Positions 49,301-61,031 of a DNA stretch of 64,000 nucleotides are shown piece by piece. A program made the translations under genes and the position numbers. The notes beneath the pieces were generated by a model. It was not told where the DNA came from. It saw only the letters and a program-made list of their open reading frames with translations, and did no database searches. The stretch's first letter is position 1. Every line of letters begins with the position of its first letter. This stretch comes from Solenopsis invicta. Lineage: Eukaryota > Arthropoda > Insecta > Hymenoptera > Formicidae. The stretch lies in contig NC_052664.1 in assembly GCF_016802725.1 (NCBI RefSeq), positions 29,343,275 through 29,407,274 on the forward strand. The letters run 5' to 3'.

Positions 49301-52081
49301 TAATTGCTCTCTCTGTACTATCACAGAAGTAGCTATAACGAACCTTGAAGTACTGTTCCCGCAATTTTCTCGTAAATAATATGTTTTCATAAAAATTGTT
49401 ATTTCTACCCTTATTCTTCTTTTTTTTATTACACTTTATTATAGGACATTAAATTGCCTATGGATTAATGTAACGTTACATTTACCGATATTGGAAGTTT
49501 ATAGGATATTAAAAACAAGATAAAGTTTTATATCACCTTCTCTCGTGTATCACCGTCGCGATGCCTTAATAAACATTTTTTAAAATCTGATGAATAGGTC
49601 CTAACGAAATGCTTGAGCTATGACGAAATTAAATTGTCGGCAATGATGGTGGTGTCGTCTCATACGGAGTTCATAAACGACGGCTCGCGAAATAATAGAG
49701 GTATCGTGAGCAGTGACCCAGACGTCGTCCAACCTAGAGGGGTTATTATGGGTGTCATAGGCACAAGGTTCTATGCATTTATTTAACCCTGCTTTCTTCA
49801 GGAATATTTTTATACGTGCGAGCCCGCCCTCTCTTCTTCCCTCGTAACTTTGCCGTCGCGTCTGCAGATGCGTATTCTATTTTTATCCCTTTTGTGTACA
49901 GTTATTTATAACCGCAAAAATTTTCGTGATTAAAAATTATTTAAATTATTACATAAATATAATAGTAGCCCTTTTTAATAAACTATGTTTCTTTATCTTT
50001 TATTTAATTATTTTTTTTTATAGACTCCACTCTCTAAAATTGAATCAGTGAAATCTTATTGATTTACAGTGCTATACTTATAACTGTGATCAATCAGTGG
50101 CTATTCACTGTCTTTCAATGATTCCGCTTAAGAGGGGGGTACTCTCACTGATTGAAAACAGTGTGTTATTACTGCTCTCACTAATCGAAACCAGTGTATT
50201 ATCACTGAAAGGCAGTGCATGTATCACTGATTGATATAGTTATAAATATACCACTGAAATCAGGCTGTTCATTGTCTTTCCATGAATAGTCTGTTTTTAG
50301 TGGTATATAATCTTGTTCAGTGATATATGCACCGTTTTTCGGTGACAATACACTGATTCGATCAATGAAAATATCCCCTTCTTAATCAGAATCACTGAAA
50401 AATAGTGAATAGACACTATTGATACAGTTATAAGTATAGCACTGCAAATCAATAAAATTCCATTGATTTAGATTTAGAGAATTGATAAAATGAATATTGA
50501 TTTGTCATGTAGATTTGAAAGACCCCGATATATGGAGTATCAGGACATTGTCATCACGTCACAACAAAACAATATGGATAATGGGTAAGCAGTAGGGTAA
50601 AGTGATAATAATAAAAATGATAATAATAATAATAAAGATAAGATTAATAAGATTAGCGCACCACTTGTATTATTGCATGTAACTTAAAATACTATCAAGA
50701 GGCGCGGTCGCTACTCGCGTTAAATGACACGCAAAGTTGCATGTTACTTGAAATAATAGAATAATAGCTTGACATGACATGACAATACGATTTATTTATA
50801 GAATCAAATACAGTGTTTCTTTCTTTGGAATAATAGCTTAAACTATATTATAATGTACACTCTTCAGTTCCTTTTGCAATATACAATTGAAATTTTGTTT
50901 GAAAGAATCAATCTATGCGAGATAGGTACGGATCGGGGATAGACGGTACATTCGAGGCAAAACGCGGTCTACGAGTTTTATGGGCCAAGTTTTATGGCGA
51001 GAATCACCATCCGCTCTACGAAGAAACTACAAAACGCATGAAGTCGAAAGAGAACAAGCGATATATATCGTTGGGCAATCATGTCATCTTCGATATCGAG
51101 AATTATATGAAAAGAACCCTCCTCACCGTAGAAATAATACTGCTCGAGGCGAACAGCCGAGCCGAGAAGCAAAACACGACCGCTTTCTTGCACGTGGTTG
51201 GTTTTGGCCTCGGTTAGTGCGAAACGCTATTTCATTGTTGAGCTTATAAGCTCGAGTTTGAACGTTACTTGAGCTTAAGCGATTAATCATAAATGTTACA
51301 ACAAATTATTGAAATTACTTCTTACACTTTCCTCTTTCGATATTTATTAATTAAACAATGATTGGCAGGTGTCTGGAAATTAATTCAAGATCAGGAAGTC
51401 TACTTTCTGAAAACATTCGAGATTGCCCTCAAAAAAATGAACAAGAAACTCAAATATGTTTCTGACATCATGTTCGCTTATTTCCGGCAACAGAATTGCG
51501 GCGGTGCGGGTAACGGCGATTACCTGGGTGGTTAGTAAAAAATAAACGGATAAATATAAATATCCTTACAACTTGTACAATAATGATATTATTTTTAGAT
51601 ATAAAGATACACTTTGCCCTGAGAGAACCACATAGCAAACTGTTCCGAGCCAATGACGCGAATAAACTTCTCATTGTAACTTACGCCTGGGATGGAAATG
51701 CGTTACCAGGTTTAAACATTATTCATTTCATTATTTATTTATTTAAATGTTGGTTTATGCGATGTTAACGCTGATATAAATTCCAATGTCTTTTATTCAA
51801 TATGTTTTTTATTCCAACGTTACTGACAAGAGGACAAATTCTAAAATACATCTCTTTATTAATATCTTCAAAACAACGCGATTCTTTTTTCTGCAGGAAA
51901 TGAATTCTGGGTTGGAAGTCTAGACACCAGCGGCGATCCAGCGGCCGCATGCAGCACTCAAATAACCGAGCTGCATAATCCCAAGATCAATCCACGCGCG
52001 TGCGGCTCCAGCTTGCACGTTGCTTCCGCGGAGCATGGAATCCTGCACATATCGGATTACGCGAAGCTCCACCTTACTTAG
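46327..52081 (+). CDS. DUF4804 / MavL-like family protein, 9 exons
   Basis: Coding exons: 46327-46356, 48065-48340, 48771-49034, 49598-49767, 50513-50584, 50926-51212, 51369-51530, 51599-51709 and 51897-52081. All junctions are GT-AG and keep phase, giving 518 aa. The first exon supplies only MSLFACCVRQ and joins phase 0 to the next, NNRRAAEEAHQQML. There is no signal peptide or membrane helix, so it is probably cytosolic. The most distinctive part is C-terminal: AWDGNALPGNEFWVG (450-464) then SLDTSGDPAAACSTQI (465-480), with acidic residues Asp452, Glu460, Asp467 and Asp471. I match this to the family Pfam calls DUF4804, which includes the Legionella effector MavL, an ADP-ribose-binding macrodomain-like protein (from memory). 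An ADP-ribose role here is therefore inference. Intron 5 carries a MITE. The family match is fairly sure, the first exon slightly less so. Confidence 0.8.
46357..48064. other. Intron 1 of the DUF4804 gene
   Basis: This 1.7-kb intron is mostly A/T-rich. It has a perfect 10-bp GC-rich inverted repeat at 46451-46482 (TGCGCGCGAT / ATCGCGCGCA, 12-nt spacer), 95 bp after the donor site. The frame that runs unbroken from 47900 into exon 2 is intronic up to the acceptor TTTCACAG at 48064. Confidence 0.6.
50042..50473. mobile_element. Palindromic MITE in intron 5 of the DUF4804 gene, dense in CACTGA/TCAGTG words
   Basis: The outer arms match in inverse orientation: left TTATTGATTTACAGTGCTAT with ACTTATAACTG, right CAGTTATAAGTATAGCACTG with CAAATCAATAAAA. 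The roughly 430-bp interior repeats CACTGA, TCAGTG or close variants many times in both orientations, so it is a hairpin made of smaller hairpins. There is no coding capacity. It lies entirely between exons ending at 49767 and starting at 50513. A non-autonomous DNA transposon is the likeliest origin. Confidence 0.7.
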
Positions 52082-52670
52082 GTAACCCCCCGATAAGCGC
52101 TTCCTTATCGACGCTGGTCTTCCTTGCTGAACGAAGTTCGATTTTGCGATCCACATGTGGAACTATGAATGATGTTGCCTTTGGATTATCAATGCGGCAA
52201 CACACCTTGACTTAATTGAGAGATAATCTCTTTTTTTCTTATCTTTGTATTCATTAACGAAAATAATAGAAAAATATCAATAATATATTGCATGTACTTA
52301 TCAGAAAACATTCGATTATCGAAATATTAAATGATTTATCCCGTCTTTCCTCCCCTCCTTATCTTCCTCTGTATTATAAGAATTAATTAGCTTAATTAAT
52401 TCAATTAATAAAAATTAATCAACAATTAATTATATCTTATATTGCTCATAAAATTAATGAACAATATTAGAGTAATATGAGCAATAATAATCTCATATTG
52501 CTCTTTACATTTTTTTTTAATAACTTTCAATCTATTTTCGATACGGAATAAACATGAAAATGGTTTTCGAAGGATTACATAATACTATTTAAAAAAGTAT
52601 AAAGTATATAAAAAGTTCAAACATTAGATATTACAATTAGAACAATACAAAAATATAGAAGCTACAAGGC

Positions 52671-55600
52671 ATGAAGACATTTGGATTAAAAGATACAGTA
52701 CATTGGATTAAAAAGTACAGGGCAGTAAGTTCACTCAGAGTCATTATGAAAAATATTAATTTTAAAATGCTGTTTGAAAGAACACCATCCCAAATGCGAT
52801 CAGAACCTCCCGACGAATGCGTTCGCTCAAACTTTAGGAAAGGGCCGGCCCGGCGGACAACAACGGGCAATTACGAAGACCATCTCGATCACCTCGCAGT
52901 CAGCGTAGCCGCAGTGCGGACGTGGATTGTCTGAAGAAGTACACGGAGCGTCGCGTGGAGGAACGCCGGCACACGGAGATCAGCGACCCCAGCAAAGTGG
53001 ACACCTCGAAGTGGATGCCTCTACCGAAGAACATGCCTCGGGGTCAACAATCGGGGGCGACAAAGAGATTCTCGAGGGATGAGCGGCAGGAGAGCGTCGA
53101 TGAGTCGGCGGCAAGTGGCGAGAAATGGCCGGCGAGATCTATCTTATCCTCGTCGGCTGAGAATCGATCCAGAATCGAGCCCGAAGTTGTACGTCGACAT
53201 CCGCCCAACATCAGGAGTCACAGCACCGACGTGACTATCCTTAAGAAGCCGGAGAAGAGCATCACTGAGCAACGAAGGCACACGGACTGCATCAGTGACC
53301 CACGAACTATCGCTACGAGGTTGATCACGCACATTTTCCACGTTCAAAAGCGAGAAATGTCATAATCGGGATTGTAGTTGAGATTTGCGCGATTAATCAT
53401 GGTAGTCGTTATGGAGCCTTCAATGTGTAGTGGCGTCTAGTTTCGGTCAGATTTCTCTGCATCTTTCGTTCGCTTTTTCCTTCTATGTGGCCGAACTAGT
53501 TTTGGCGATTTACTAATGAAAATTCATATTGCTCGTGCCGAATTACGTGAAAACACAGTGGTGCCTAGTTTGCTCCATCGACCGGAATTAGTCGCTAATA
53601 TCTTTTCACGTTGTAACGTTCATCATAAACTTGTAGTTTACATGTTGGTCAAATGCAGTTTCATAAAAATAGCCGTTATAACGAGAATTTTCAAAGTTTG
53701 TAGAAGCTCGTCTTGTCAGTGTTCAAATATACTCCTTCTTTCTCTCTCTCTCTCTCTCTTCCTTTGTCTACGTGAGATAATTATTTTCATACGTTATTTA
53801 GAAGAACAAAAATATAGTTTTATAATAGAAACTCTTTAAAAATATGCATGGATAATTAATATGATTTTGCAATTTTTCTCGTACATTTTATGTCGTACAT
53901 TTTAATTATAAATAATTAATAATTTAGCATTTTTCTTTTATAGTTATAAGAAACAAACTTAACTTGTCGGTATATGTATAAATAAAAAATTATTATGCAA
54001 TAAACTACTTCAACAAATAACTTCAATAAAGATCAATGAGTTTGCTATGATGACGGAAACAAATATATTTGTTATCTTTAAAAGAAATAGATAAAGCTCA
54101 TTAATTTCCGTTGAAGTTGCGTATATGTTGAAGTAATTTATTGCAGTTTTAATCGTGAATAGAATGCCTTTATCAAATTCTCGAAAATTGTTGCCTTGCA
54201 CATGTATGTTCTCGCATGAATATATAATTAAAATAATAAATAGAGAGTTGAGGCAAAAGCTCGATCTTGAACATGTGATTTACTCAGATGGCTACCACAA
54301 ATTAACGATGCGAAATTTCACCGAGAGGCGTCCCCCCTTGCAAGAGTCGGCTGTGAAACCACGAAGAGCACGGCTACGCGGTGGATAACATTCGCTAAAA
54401 GTCCGTCGCCCAATCCTGCAACAAGAATAAATCCCGACAGTAAAGATTCCACAATGGAACACGACAGACAGAACGAAGGGCCGCGTAAAGACGCGGACAT
54501 TCCCAAATGGCAACCTCCTAGAAAGTTCTCCCCGGCGAAGACCGAGAAAGGGCGCTTGCAAAGGCAAGGTGTGCAAAACGATAATTCTTATCACACGACT
54601 TTGATTTACGCAGGCTATTTCAATAACGAATGATATTTGATTGCAGATGAATTAGATGTTGGCAGAGACCGTTCCTCAAGCTGTGTCGATACCAACGAGC
54701 GAGTGAAAGATCGCTCCTCGAGCTACGTCAACACTAACGAGCGAGTGAAAGATCGCTCCTTGAGCTACGTCGACACTAACGAGCGAATAAAAGATCGCTC
54801 CTTGAGCTACGTCGATACTAACGAGCGAGTGAAAGATCGCTCGTTGAGCTATGTCGATGCCAACGAACGAGTGAAAGATCGTTCCTCGAGCTTTGTCGTC
54901 AGTCACGAGCGAATGAAAGATCGTTCCTCGAGCTTCGCCGAGGCTAACGAGCGAGCGAACAAGCTCAGCGAACGTATGCGAGACTTGTACGATTTCAAGA
55001 CGGAGAACGAGTGGCCGAAGAGGGCGGGGACCTCCCGAGATAACACTTGGATCAGCAAGAGCAGCAGCGAGGAAGAGAGACCCAACTATCAGCCGGTTCG
55101 CAGGAACAGTCAAGATTTAGAATTTAACGATAGAATCGATATCTTCAAGGTATCAATGTTGAGATCTTACAAAATCAGTTGAGATCTGATGTTTAGAAAA
55201 GTCAGTTCATCTCGTTTTTTTGTCTTTACCCTTTTTTTTAGTCCAAGACTGAGGAGGAGGAAGAGGAGGACAGACGAAGACCGAAGCGCAGTACTCACAA
55301 GGCCAGCGAGGTGTTTCCGGACGAGCAAGACGAACGTCTACAAAAGTTCAACGAGAAATTGCGATTCAGCGAGGATCTCAGAGCGGCGCGAGTTCGCGGT
55401 CGCGAACGAGGGCGCACTTACTCGGACGACTACGACGAGAAGGTCCGACGGGATTCTCGTTCGACCCGGCCGGAACTAGTGACGTTCAAGAGAGACCGAC
55501 CGGAAGCACCGGCTATTAGGAGACTGGTGGACAAGGAGAACAAACGGAATTCGGATGTGAGCATGAGACCACGCGATTCCACGGTCAGCTATGTAGAGAT

Positions 55601-55844
55601 AGATTTCGCGAAGAGGGATTCGCGTACCAGCGACGCCAGTTACGTCAGCGTGAACATGAGCAAGAGGGGTAGTGTCGAGAGCAAGAGCCAGAGGATCCTC
55701 GATGTCCCACCGAGAAGAGCTTTCAGCCAAGGCGAGGAGCGACCGGCCACCCCGGTGCCGCCGATCGAGTTCAACGACGAACGGTACGTCCCCAAGAAGT
55801 TATCGGAACCCTCGAGCACTAGATATAAAGTGTACCTCACATAG
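52671..55844 (+). CDS. Charged low-complexity protein with seven 14-residue tandem repeats, 5 exons
   Basis: Coding exons: 52671-52724, 52838-53319, 54288-54568, 54647-55149 and 55242-55844. Phases agree throughout, giving 640 aa. I do not recognise a family. The protein is rich in Arg, Ser, Glu, Asp and Lys, with no membrane segment. It starts with an RS-type tract (SRSPRSQRSRS, about residues 33-43). A motif of form RRHT(E/D)...ISDP...W(M/L)P occurs twice (exon 2, and across the exon 2/3 junction), which supports that junction. Residues 280-377 are seven tandem copies of a DRS-S--------ER-K unit. Residues 444-449 are an acidic run of Glu and Asp. The start at 52671 is the least certain part; the 113-bp first intron has a good donor (GCA|GTAAGT) and a CTTTAG acceptor. 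It begins 590 bp after the DUF4804 stop. A disordered scaffold or cytoskeleton-associated role would be guesswork. Confidence 0.75.
54667..54960 (+). repeat. 42-bp coding minisatellite, seven copies
   Basis: Seven head-to-tail 42-bp units, exactly in frame, encode variants of DRSSSYVDTNERVK. The central copies are nearly identical at DNA level, while the first and last two have drifted (for example SSSFVVSHERMK and SSSFAEANERAN). All lie in exon 4 of the low-complexity protein gene. Exact period and close identity suggest recent unequal exchange. Confidence 0.97.
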
Positions 55845-57040
55845 GAAATGCCTGCGAGAGCTGGCATTTCGCGAAACGAATGCCGCTTTCGCAGGGTTTT
55901 AGATTAACATTTAACGTCTCGACAATGAGAAAGAACAAGTTCGACGTGGATGGAGAAACATTTGTACGAAGAGAACCTCGATGCGATCTTCACAAAAGTT
56001 ATAAGTGTCAATACTGGTATGTCGCAAAATTAAACTCGTTATACAGTGTTAACTTTGTGTTGGGCGATGTCCGTCACTTTTGTCGAATAAAAAAAAAAAC
56101 GAAATTTTAAATATTTACGAAAATGAATAAGTGTAAGATATAAGCAATCTGCGATAAATACGATGGAGTTGTTGTCTATAAATAGCTGTTAAGCAAGCAT
56201 TCAGGTGTTTATTGTGTTCATTGTAGAATAATGCGATGTGTAAGTGAATGGATGTACGAAATTCGAGTATATTCTGTTACAGAATATATTCAACAAATGG
56301 CACCTGCCCGGACCCGGAAAGTTTAATACATAAACATATTTGTAGAAGGTTTATAACGAGTTACATAATTGGAAGTGTCCTATTCGTGTTTTTCATGTCG
56401 ATGTTTAAGACGTAACTGCGATATTAATAGTGTACAAACGATGTAATACAAAAAATAATAAAATATTCTTTGAAGAATGTTTCCTTTTTTGTCCAGCTGT
56501 TCCTGCGTATTCTAGAGTCAATTTATCTTTCTAATTGCAGTTCTTTTACTAATTAAAAGACAATTTTTTTTTAATATTTTTTTAAAAAAACCTATGTTTT
56601 TTACAAAATATTGATTGACGTAACGTTTTCTAATTAAAATATTCAATATATTCAATTTATAAAAATCAATCTAAATTCAAATTTAATATCAATCATTCAA
56701 AATATCTTGTTTTTAAAAAGAAAATATCTTTTTATAACAAGAAGGGATTTTTATTAATATTCAAATGAATTACAAAATTAAATATGTATATACATAATAT
56801 AATAATTTAGCTATAGAATAAAATATCTTTGGTATTTAAGTAATTTAAAATAAATCTTTGATATATTAACTCAAGATATTAACGCGCGAGAGATTTAAAC
56901 AATTATTTAGTTAATTTCGTATTGTACGACATCAATTATTATCAAATAATAGCTTAAAAGAAATATTTACACTATGTGCGTATACTTAAAACAAAATGAT
57001 CAGTCAATCGTTTGACAAACAGATAACTCTCGTTAACGTT
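55845..57040. other. Intergenic region between convergent genes, with polyadenylation signals
   Basis: It contains the 3' untranslated region of the plus-strand repeat-protein gene. Candidate AATAAA signals lie at 56086-56091 and 56457-56462; the second is followed by a T/GT-rich stretch (about 56480-56500) as expected downstream of a cleavage site. The remainder to 57040 is AT-rich and should hold the 3' UTR of the minus-strand bHLH gene. On that strand, AATAAA overlaps the stop codon at 57041-57043. Confidence 0.55.
56457..56462 (+). terminator. Polyadenylation signal AATAAA of the repeat-protein gene
   Basis: A canonical AATAAA lies about 610 bp after the stop codon, followed within 25-45 bp by a T- and GT-rich stretch. 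An earlier AATAAA at 56086-56091 could give a shorter transcript. Confidence 0.5.
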
Positions 57041-59482
57041 TTATTTGCGATCTGCGCCACACAAATCGCCGCGAAATCCTGAGCTTGAATCTTTTACAAA
57101 GGCGACTTTGACTCTTTTTCTGACCGGGACATTATGAACAGGCGGTGGCGGAACTCTACAGTCCCTCGGTGCCTGGTCTTCCTCTTCTCGCTCGATCTTA
57201 AATCTTTTTTGGGCACAGTTCGAGCCAGTCGATCCTATTCCGTTTGCAACTGATGTATTACCCGTCAAAGATGAAGAAGAGCCATTAGCTACTATGCTAG
57301 TGTTCGATGAGATTTGCGGTGATTTTGGAAAACTCGAGGACCGTCCGTTCGATGGAGAACGTATAAGATTTCCATTGCTGTTGCTGTAAAAAACGTAAAT
57401 TTAAACTATATTACTCCAAAACTATACTTAGTTTTTAGTTAATCGATAGTTCAGATAGTTTTTATCTGAAGAAAACCTAAATTAAAATTAGGCTTTAATT
57501 GTACTGAAAAAAAAAATATCTTATTGTTAGTTTAAATAATATATTTGAAATAAATAAATATGTTTTATTTTATCAAGGACGTTTATCTATTAAGAAAGAG
57601 AAAAAGCAATTGAACAATCTGACTGTCCAAAAAGCTGAAGAATTTACGAATTTTTATAAATCAGATGCCTATGTCAATTTTATTAATTCACGTATCCTTT
57701 TGCAGACACAAAATAAAAATTTAACTACCTGTGGAAGTTGTTTTGAGTAACGACGATGGAGGGTGTGACGCAGCGTTTGCCGGCGGAAATAGCTGCGTTG
57801 AGTCCATTCGGGGCGATCATCAGCAAATTACTGCCATTTTTGTCGCACGTGAGCGAACTATGCCTCTGCGCAGCATAATTAACACGAAAAACATGAGAAT
57901 TTTCGTTACTCAGCTTCTCCTGTTTCAGAAACGTCACGGTAGGCTTCACGTGATATGTGGCGGAGATTTGGTTGTTCAAATGCGACTCGCATTTGATACG
58001 GATGTCGTGTTGCTGCATCCCATTACGATCTTGACTCTTTTGCCATTCCAGAACATTGCTTAATAATCTTATGTACCTATGCAATAAGATTTATTACTTC
58101 AATTTCAAATGTCTGGCAATCAATTCTTCTTTTAACATAATTTATATTATTATTTAAAAATTTTTATTAAATATTGTATTGTAATATTACATTTTTATTA
58201 TTATTAATACAAACACATTTACTTTACATTTTATTATTAATAGAAATACATTTTTTCACAAATCTTAATATTCTTAAATTGTTTTCAATGAAGGAAATGT
58301 CTTCGCATTATTATTTGAAAAAAATTCTCTAGCATTGCCCAAAAATTTCTATTAAATATTGTATTTTAATTTACACTTTTTAATCTAATTGTTAATAAAA
58401 TTGAATTTATTTGCAAATTAATACACTTAATTGTTTTCAGAATAAAGAAAATGCCTTCGCATTTTCTTATTATTTGAAAGAAATTATCTATAAGAAAGAA
58501 TAAGTGAAAATAGAAAAGAACTACCTCTTTCTTGCTTAAATTAAAACATATGGTTTCGCAACTAGAGAATTACCTTATTGCCATCCTTAAAATCTCGTTT
58601 TTCGACAATTTCTTGTCAGGTGGATGAGTCGGCACTAACTTGCGAAGTTCGGCGAAAGCACCGCTCACGTTCTGCTGCCTCCATCGTTCACGACTGTTAG
58701 TGAATAATTTTCTAACTCCTAAGGTGCCTACACGCGGCGTGGGCGATCCTAAATGACCGCCAGAAGATGAGATGCCGTCTAGCTACGAGATTATCACGCA
58801 TTTCATTAAATCGCCGTTCAAATTCATTCGATTTCCAGATAAGATTAGCAATATTTAAAAATATAAAATCTCGTTATATTTAACGACAATTGAAATTTCT
58901 AAGAATATAATTACATGGAAAGAACGATTAAAGTATTTAAAAATTTAACTGGATATGATCTAAAAATAATTTTTGAATCATCGAAGTAATTATAAAGGAA
59001 ATTTAAACGTAATGAGCAATGCTGCAAAAATTCGTGACATTCTGAGCAACCAGTTTGATCGTTGTACATAATTATTTTGATGATCTAATAAAATTATTTT
59101 CAGATCTGTATCTAGCTAAGTTTTTAGATTCTTTTCAAAACCGTTCTTTCAGTATAAATAAAAGATAGGGATTTTAAATTTTGCTTACAGAACCGGAACG
59201 GTCCCGCCGTCGTCTACTTTGTTCTTCATCCTCATCTGTGTCGTGGGAGTAAAATTCGTCGGAAAGCGTGGCTTCCTCCTCAGTATCCCTCGATGTTCCG
59301 GGCGAATCGCCGGCTTCTTCCGCGAGCTCTCCTTCGCCGGACAGTAACGATCCTGCTGGGGAACCATTTTCGGCCTCTGCAGCTCCTATACCGCAGCCAC
59401 TATACGTTAACATCGGCTGTAACGATTGATAAGTATGGTGAAGAAATACGACGAACGTACGCGTAATAAGCGTTGCCACCAT
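57041..59482 (-). CDS. HLH3B: bHLH transcription factor, TAL1/SCL/LYL1 family (HLH3B ortholog), 4 exons
   Basis: A nuclear regulator that should bind E-boxes as a heterodimer with a class I bHLH partner (Daughterless/E protein). Exons on the minus strand: 59482-59189, 58782-58574, 58076-57729 and 57383-57041. Phases agree, giving 397 aa. The bHLH domain spans about residues 122-179. Its basic region RKLFTNSRERWRQQN is diagnostic of TAL1/LYL/HLH3B, as is the loop THPPDKKLSKNEILR. Helix 2 continues across an intron into YIRLLSNVLEWQ, and the EWQ ending resembles fly HLH3B as I recall it. Residues 67-88 are acidic, followed by RRRR. The C-terminal part is Ser/Asn/Gly-rich, with a KRVK-type basic patch near the end. 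A second in-frame ATG (Met24) could be the true start. A candidate upstream non-coding exon ends at 60447. The gene is convergent with its neighbour. Confidence 0.95.
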
Positions 59483-60044
59483 TTCTCAACGCCCGTCATC
59501 GCGTTCCAATTTTCGTGAATAAATATAAAAATTCTTTTGTCTATATTATTTTGAAATCCAATTAAATTATTGATATATAAATTTATTTAATGAATCTAAT
59601 TTATTAATCTATTGATTAATGATTCGCTATCGTGATTAATTATTATCGAAATTTATGAACGGAATCAATGACGATTCACTGGCAATAAAACAAGCCGGTT
59701 AAGGATATGTACATGTGTTCTCAGATATCATGTATATATAATTAACCATCTAGCGCCAACAGGAAGTTGATAATGCGTTCTCTTCAACTGTCCCTGACAT
59801 TCGATAGATATGTATGCCACTTGATTTATCTTTATACATTAGTCATGTATGCACTCATCGTCTGCATATCAGTTTTATTTATATGAAAAAGGAAGCGTTT
59901 CCGTCTATACATTTGCGTCTTCTCTTAGTCACAATTTCATACTCTTAAATTTGTCCGGCATTAAAAAAATTGATCCTTAATACGGATGATGGATTCCCTG
60001 TTAGTCGGCAAATTTAAGTGTTATTTATCATTGCGGCAATTGTA

Positions 60045-60049
<5 letters not shown>

Positions 60050-60091
<42 letters not shown>

Positions 60092-60092
60092 A
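60050..60092. repeat. (TA)n followed by poly-T
   Basis: About 12 TA units run directly into a T tract of about 18 bases. Confidence 0.9.
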
Positions 60093-60446
60093 ATACTGGC
60101 AAGACAAAACTGCATACTGAAAATATTTTAAAATTTATTTTAAAAATATCCATATCACCTAGTCATCCGTTTTATCATGATGGCACCATAGCTCTCACAT
60201 GAGCGCTACATTTTCTTTTTACAATTTCTCATATTTCATTGGAAGATTAAAGCGAGTGTGAGCTCCACTAAATTTTTTCACGTTTAAATGGTGAGTTTTA
60301 TAAGAACTTAAATTTTACAATAAATCACGACATCACTTCAAATTCACATTTTCGCGAACATGTAAAAATCGCAGAGTCCACATGCAAAAAGGGTTGAAGA
60401 ATATGTTTCAACACGATCACACACGAGTGAAATGATCAGGACTCAC

Positions 60447-60735
60447 CATGTTGCACGTGAAAAAGTAATCCGACACTACCGCGAGATTAAATGACAGATT
60501 GACTTGGGGAACAAATAACTTGAAGAACAATTCCAGCTTGCATCGCGATTGTGATGGAGAGTAACACCAATGTCGAAAGAGTCGATCTAACTAGTCGCGA
60601 GTCCGAGGTGTCCCTCTGGGTTAAATGAATTTCACGAGGGCGGAGCGCAGGCTTATGGGTGGAGCTCGTGTCAGGTCCGTCCCATCCAGCATCCCTGTAT
60701 CGACGCTTCTCGCGGCGGATCACATCTTCATACAT
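60447..60735 (-). promoter_or_regulatory. Candidate 5' non-coding exon and promoter of the HLH3B gene
   Basis: A GC-richer block about 1 kb upstream of the bHLH start codon ends on the minus strand at a strong donor, ATG|GTGAGT (60447). Joining it to plausible acceptors upstream of 59482 gives stop codons, so it would be untranslated leader. An E-box CACGTG lies at 60454-60459, next to the donor. The 60735 limit is approximate. Confidence 0.4.
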
Positions 60736-60876
60736 TTAGCGAAAAGACGACTACTTCCGCCTCATCGTACATCAATCCTCGATCTGTTTAATATCATTAT
60801 TCGAAAGATTTTGCGATACAGATACGACATATGCTAACGTCAATTTTACTTTTCAAGCTTTACTTGTTAGACATAG

Positions 60877-61031
60877 GCCCGGTTTTTCATTATCTGGTTA
60901 ACTTGTAGTTAAACTTAACTTGCTGTTTCAACCAATGAGCTTCACTTATGGCATTATCATGAGTGAAGCTCATTGGATAAAACATCAGGTTAAGTTTAAT
61001 CACAAGTTAACCGGATAATGAAAAATCGGGC
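60877..61031. mobile_element. Palindromic MITE (155 bp)
   Basis: The termini GCCCGGTTTTTCATTATC (left) and GATAATGAAAAATCGGGC (right) are inverse complements with one mismatch. The arms continue inward through GGTTAACTTG and CAATGAGCTTCACT with their inverted partners, so almost the whole element is one hairpin with a loop near 60950. Flanking target duplications were not obvious. It lies about 0.14 kb upstream of the candidate HLH3B leader exon. Confidence 0.85.

Noticed and set aside
52081..52670. Fusion of the DUF4804 gene with the downstream repeat-protein gene
   Set aside because: The DUF4804 frame ends in a clear TAG at 52079-52081, with no donor before it that would keep the family C-terminus. 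The next gene has its own ATG and a phase-matched first intron.
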